Source: Halobacteriales archaeon
Lineage (GTDB): Archaea; Thermoplasmatota; E2; JACPAO01; JAHFTW01
Direction: 5' to 3'
Assembly: GCA_020201445.1 (NCBI GenBank)
Contig: JAIVGU010000053.1
Coordinates: 1 to 5,228, forward strand
Length of the DNA stretch: 5,228 bases
Under the pieces are notes generated by a model. It ran no database searches and was not told the origin of the DNA. It was given only the letters and a program-made list of their open reading frames with translations. Below, piece after piece: positions 4,953-5,228 of this stretch; position 1 is the stretch's first letter, and every line of letters begins with the position of its first letter. Both the position numbers and the translations under genes were made by a program.

Positions 4953-5228
4953 TTAGGCGTTGTGGAGGGAGAGGGTCGCCTGCCCCTCCGCGTCCTCGCC
5001 CACCACGACGGCCTGGCCAAGCTCCTCGCGCAGCCCTTCCAGGTGGCTGATGACGAGGACCTGCGCGTAGAGGCCGCCGAGCTGCTGGAGCGCCCCCACC
5101 ACCAAGTCGCGGTGGGCGCGGTCGAGGCTGCCGAACACCTCGTCCAGCGCCAGGAAGCGGATCTCCGTGCCGCCGCGCTCGGCCAGCATCCGGCTGACCG
5201 CGAGGCGCAGCGCCAGGTGGACCATGTC
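4953..5228 (-). CDS. SbcC/Rad50-like SMC-family ATPase, C-terminal fragment (5' end outside window)
   Basis: This is the last 91 codons of a gene that enters from the right edge; the frame is open to base 5228, so the in-window ATG at 5225 is probably internal. The fragment matches the C-terminal half of an ABC-type SMC/Rad50 head. It has a helix ALRLAVSRML of the kind that follows the ABC signature, a Walker B strand with catalytic acid and D-loop (FLALDEVFGSLD, about residues 25-36 of the fragment), and the switch histidine in VLVISHLEGL (about residue 62). In this family the head pairs with an Mre11/SbcD nuclease to process DNA ends and hairpins. Walker A, the coiled coil, the zinc hook and the signature loop lie outside the window. 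The gene ends with TAA, 23 bases before tldD. Rad50 versus SbcC versus another SMC-like ATPase cannot be decided from this piece. The family call is firm; the exact gene name is not. Confidence 0.85.
   Translation of the reverse strand, partial: DMVHLALRLAVSRMLAERGGTEIRFLALDEVFGSLDRAHRDLVVGALQQLGGLYAQVLVISHLEGLREELGQAVVVGEDAEGQATLSLHNA

Noticed and set aside
3551..5020. An N-terminal extension of tldE by 490 codons through tldD in another frame
   Set aside because: The extension is a shadow of tldD. The ATG at 3550 with GGAGG and the ATGA overlap is the natural start.

Overview
The window is GC-rich (roughly 70% by eye). All convincing genes lie on the minus strand, so transcription runs from base 5228 toward base 1. 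The best guess for the source is an archaeon, perhaps a high-GC Thermoplasmata-like euryarchaeote. The reasons are a membrane-anchored winged-helix regulator of a style I associate with archaea, an SbcC/Rad50-type ATPase C-terminus, and secreted short RCC1-like repeats. This is inference; no rRNA or tRNA is present to anchor the taxonomy.

In transcription order: (1) 5228-4953, the C-terminal end of an SbcC/Rad50-like DNA-repair ATPase whose N-terminal part lies outside the window. (2) 4929-3547, tldD, the metalloprotease subunit with an intact HExxxH. (3) 3550-2117, tldE/pmbA, the partner subunit. It overlaps tldD by four bases (ATGA) and carries an unusual Lys/Ala-rich N-terminal tail. (4) 2014-1088, a small secreted protein made of seven 38-residue RCC1-like repeats, each with the same cysteine pair. 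A hairpin covering the ribosome-binding site sits just before its start codon. (5) 981-235, a winged-helix DNA-binding protein with two membrane segments joined by a long Ser/Thr/Pro-rich loop. (6) 60-1, the possible start of another gene leaving the window.

TldD and TldE form one protease complex and are almost certainly co-translated. The Rad50-like gene ends only 23 bases before tldD, so the three may share a transcript. The secreted repeat protein and the membrane-bound regulator follow on the same strand but are separated by gaps of about 100 bases that hold their own signals. Any functional link between them is speculative.

The non-coding stretches are short. The most structured is 121-236, an inverted repeat whose arms are built from the 9-mer CCACGGATT and whose edge overlaps the stop codon of the regulator gene. 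I see no RNA genes, CRISPR array, transposase or clear novel system. The most interesting items are the cysteine-paired seven-repeat protein with its start-codon hairpin, the transmembrane regulator, and the CCACGGATT element.
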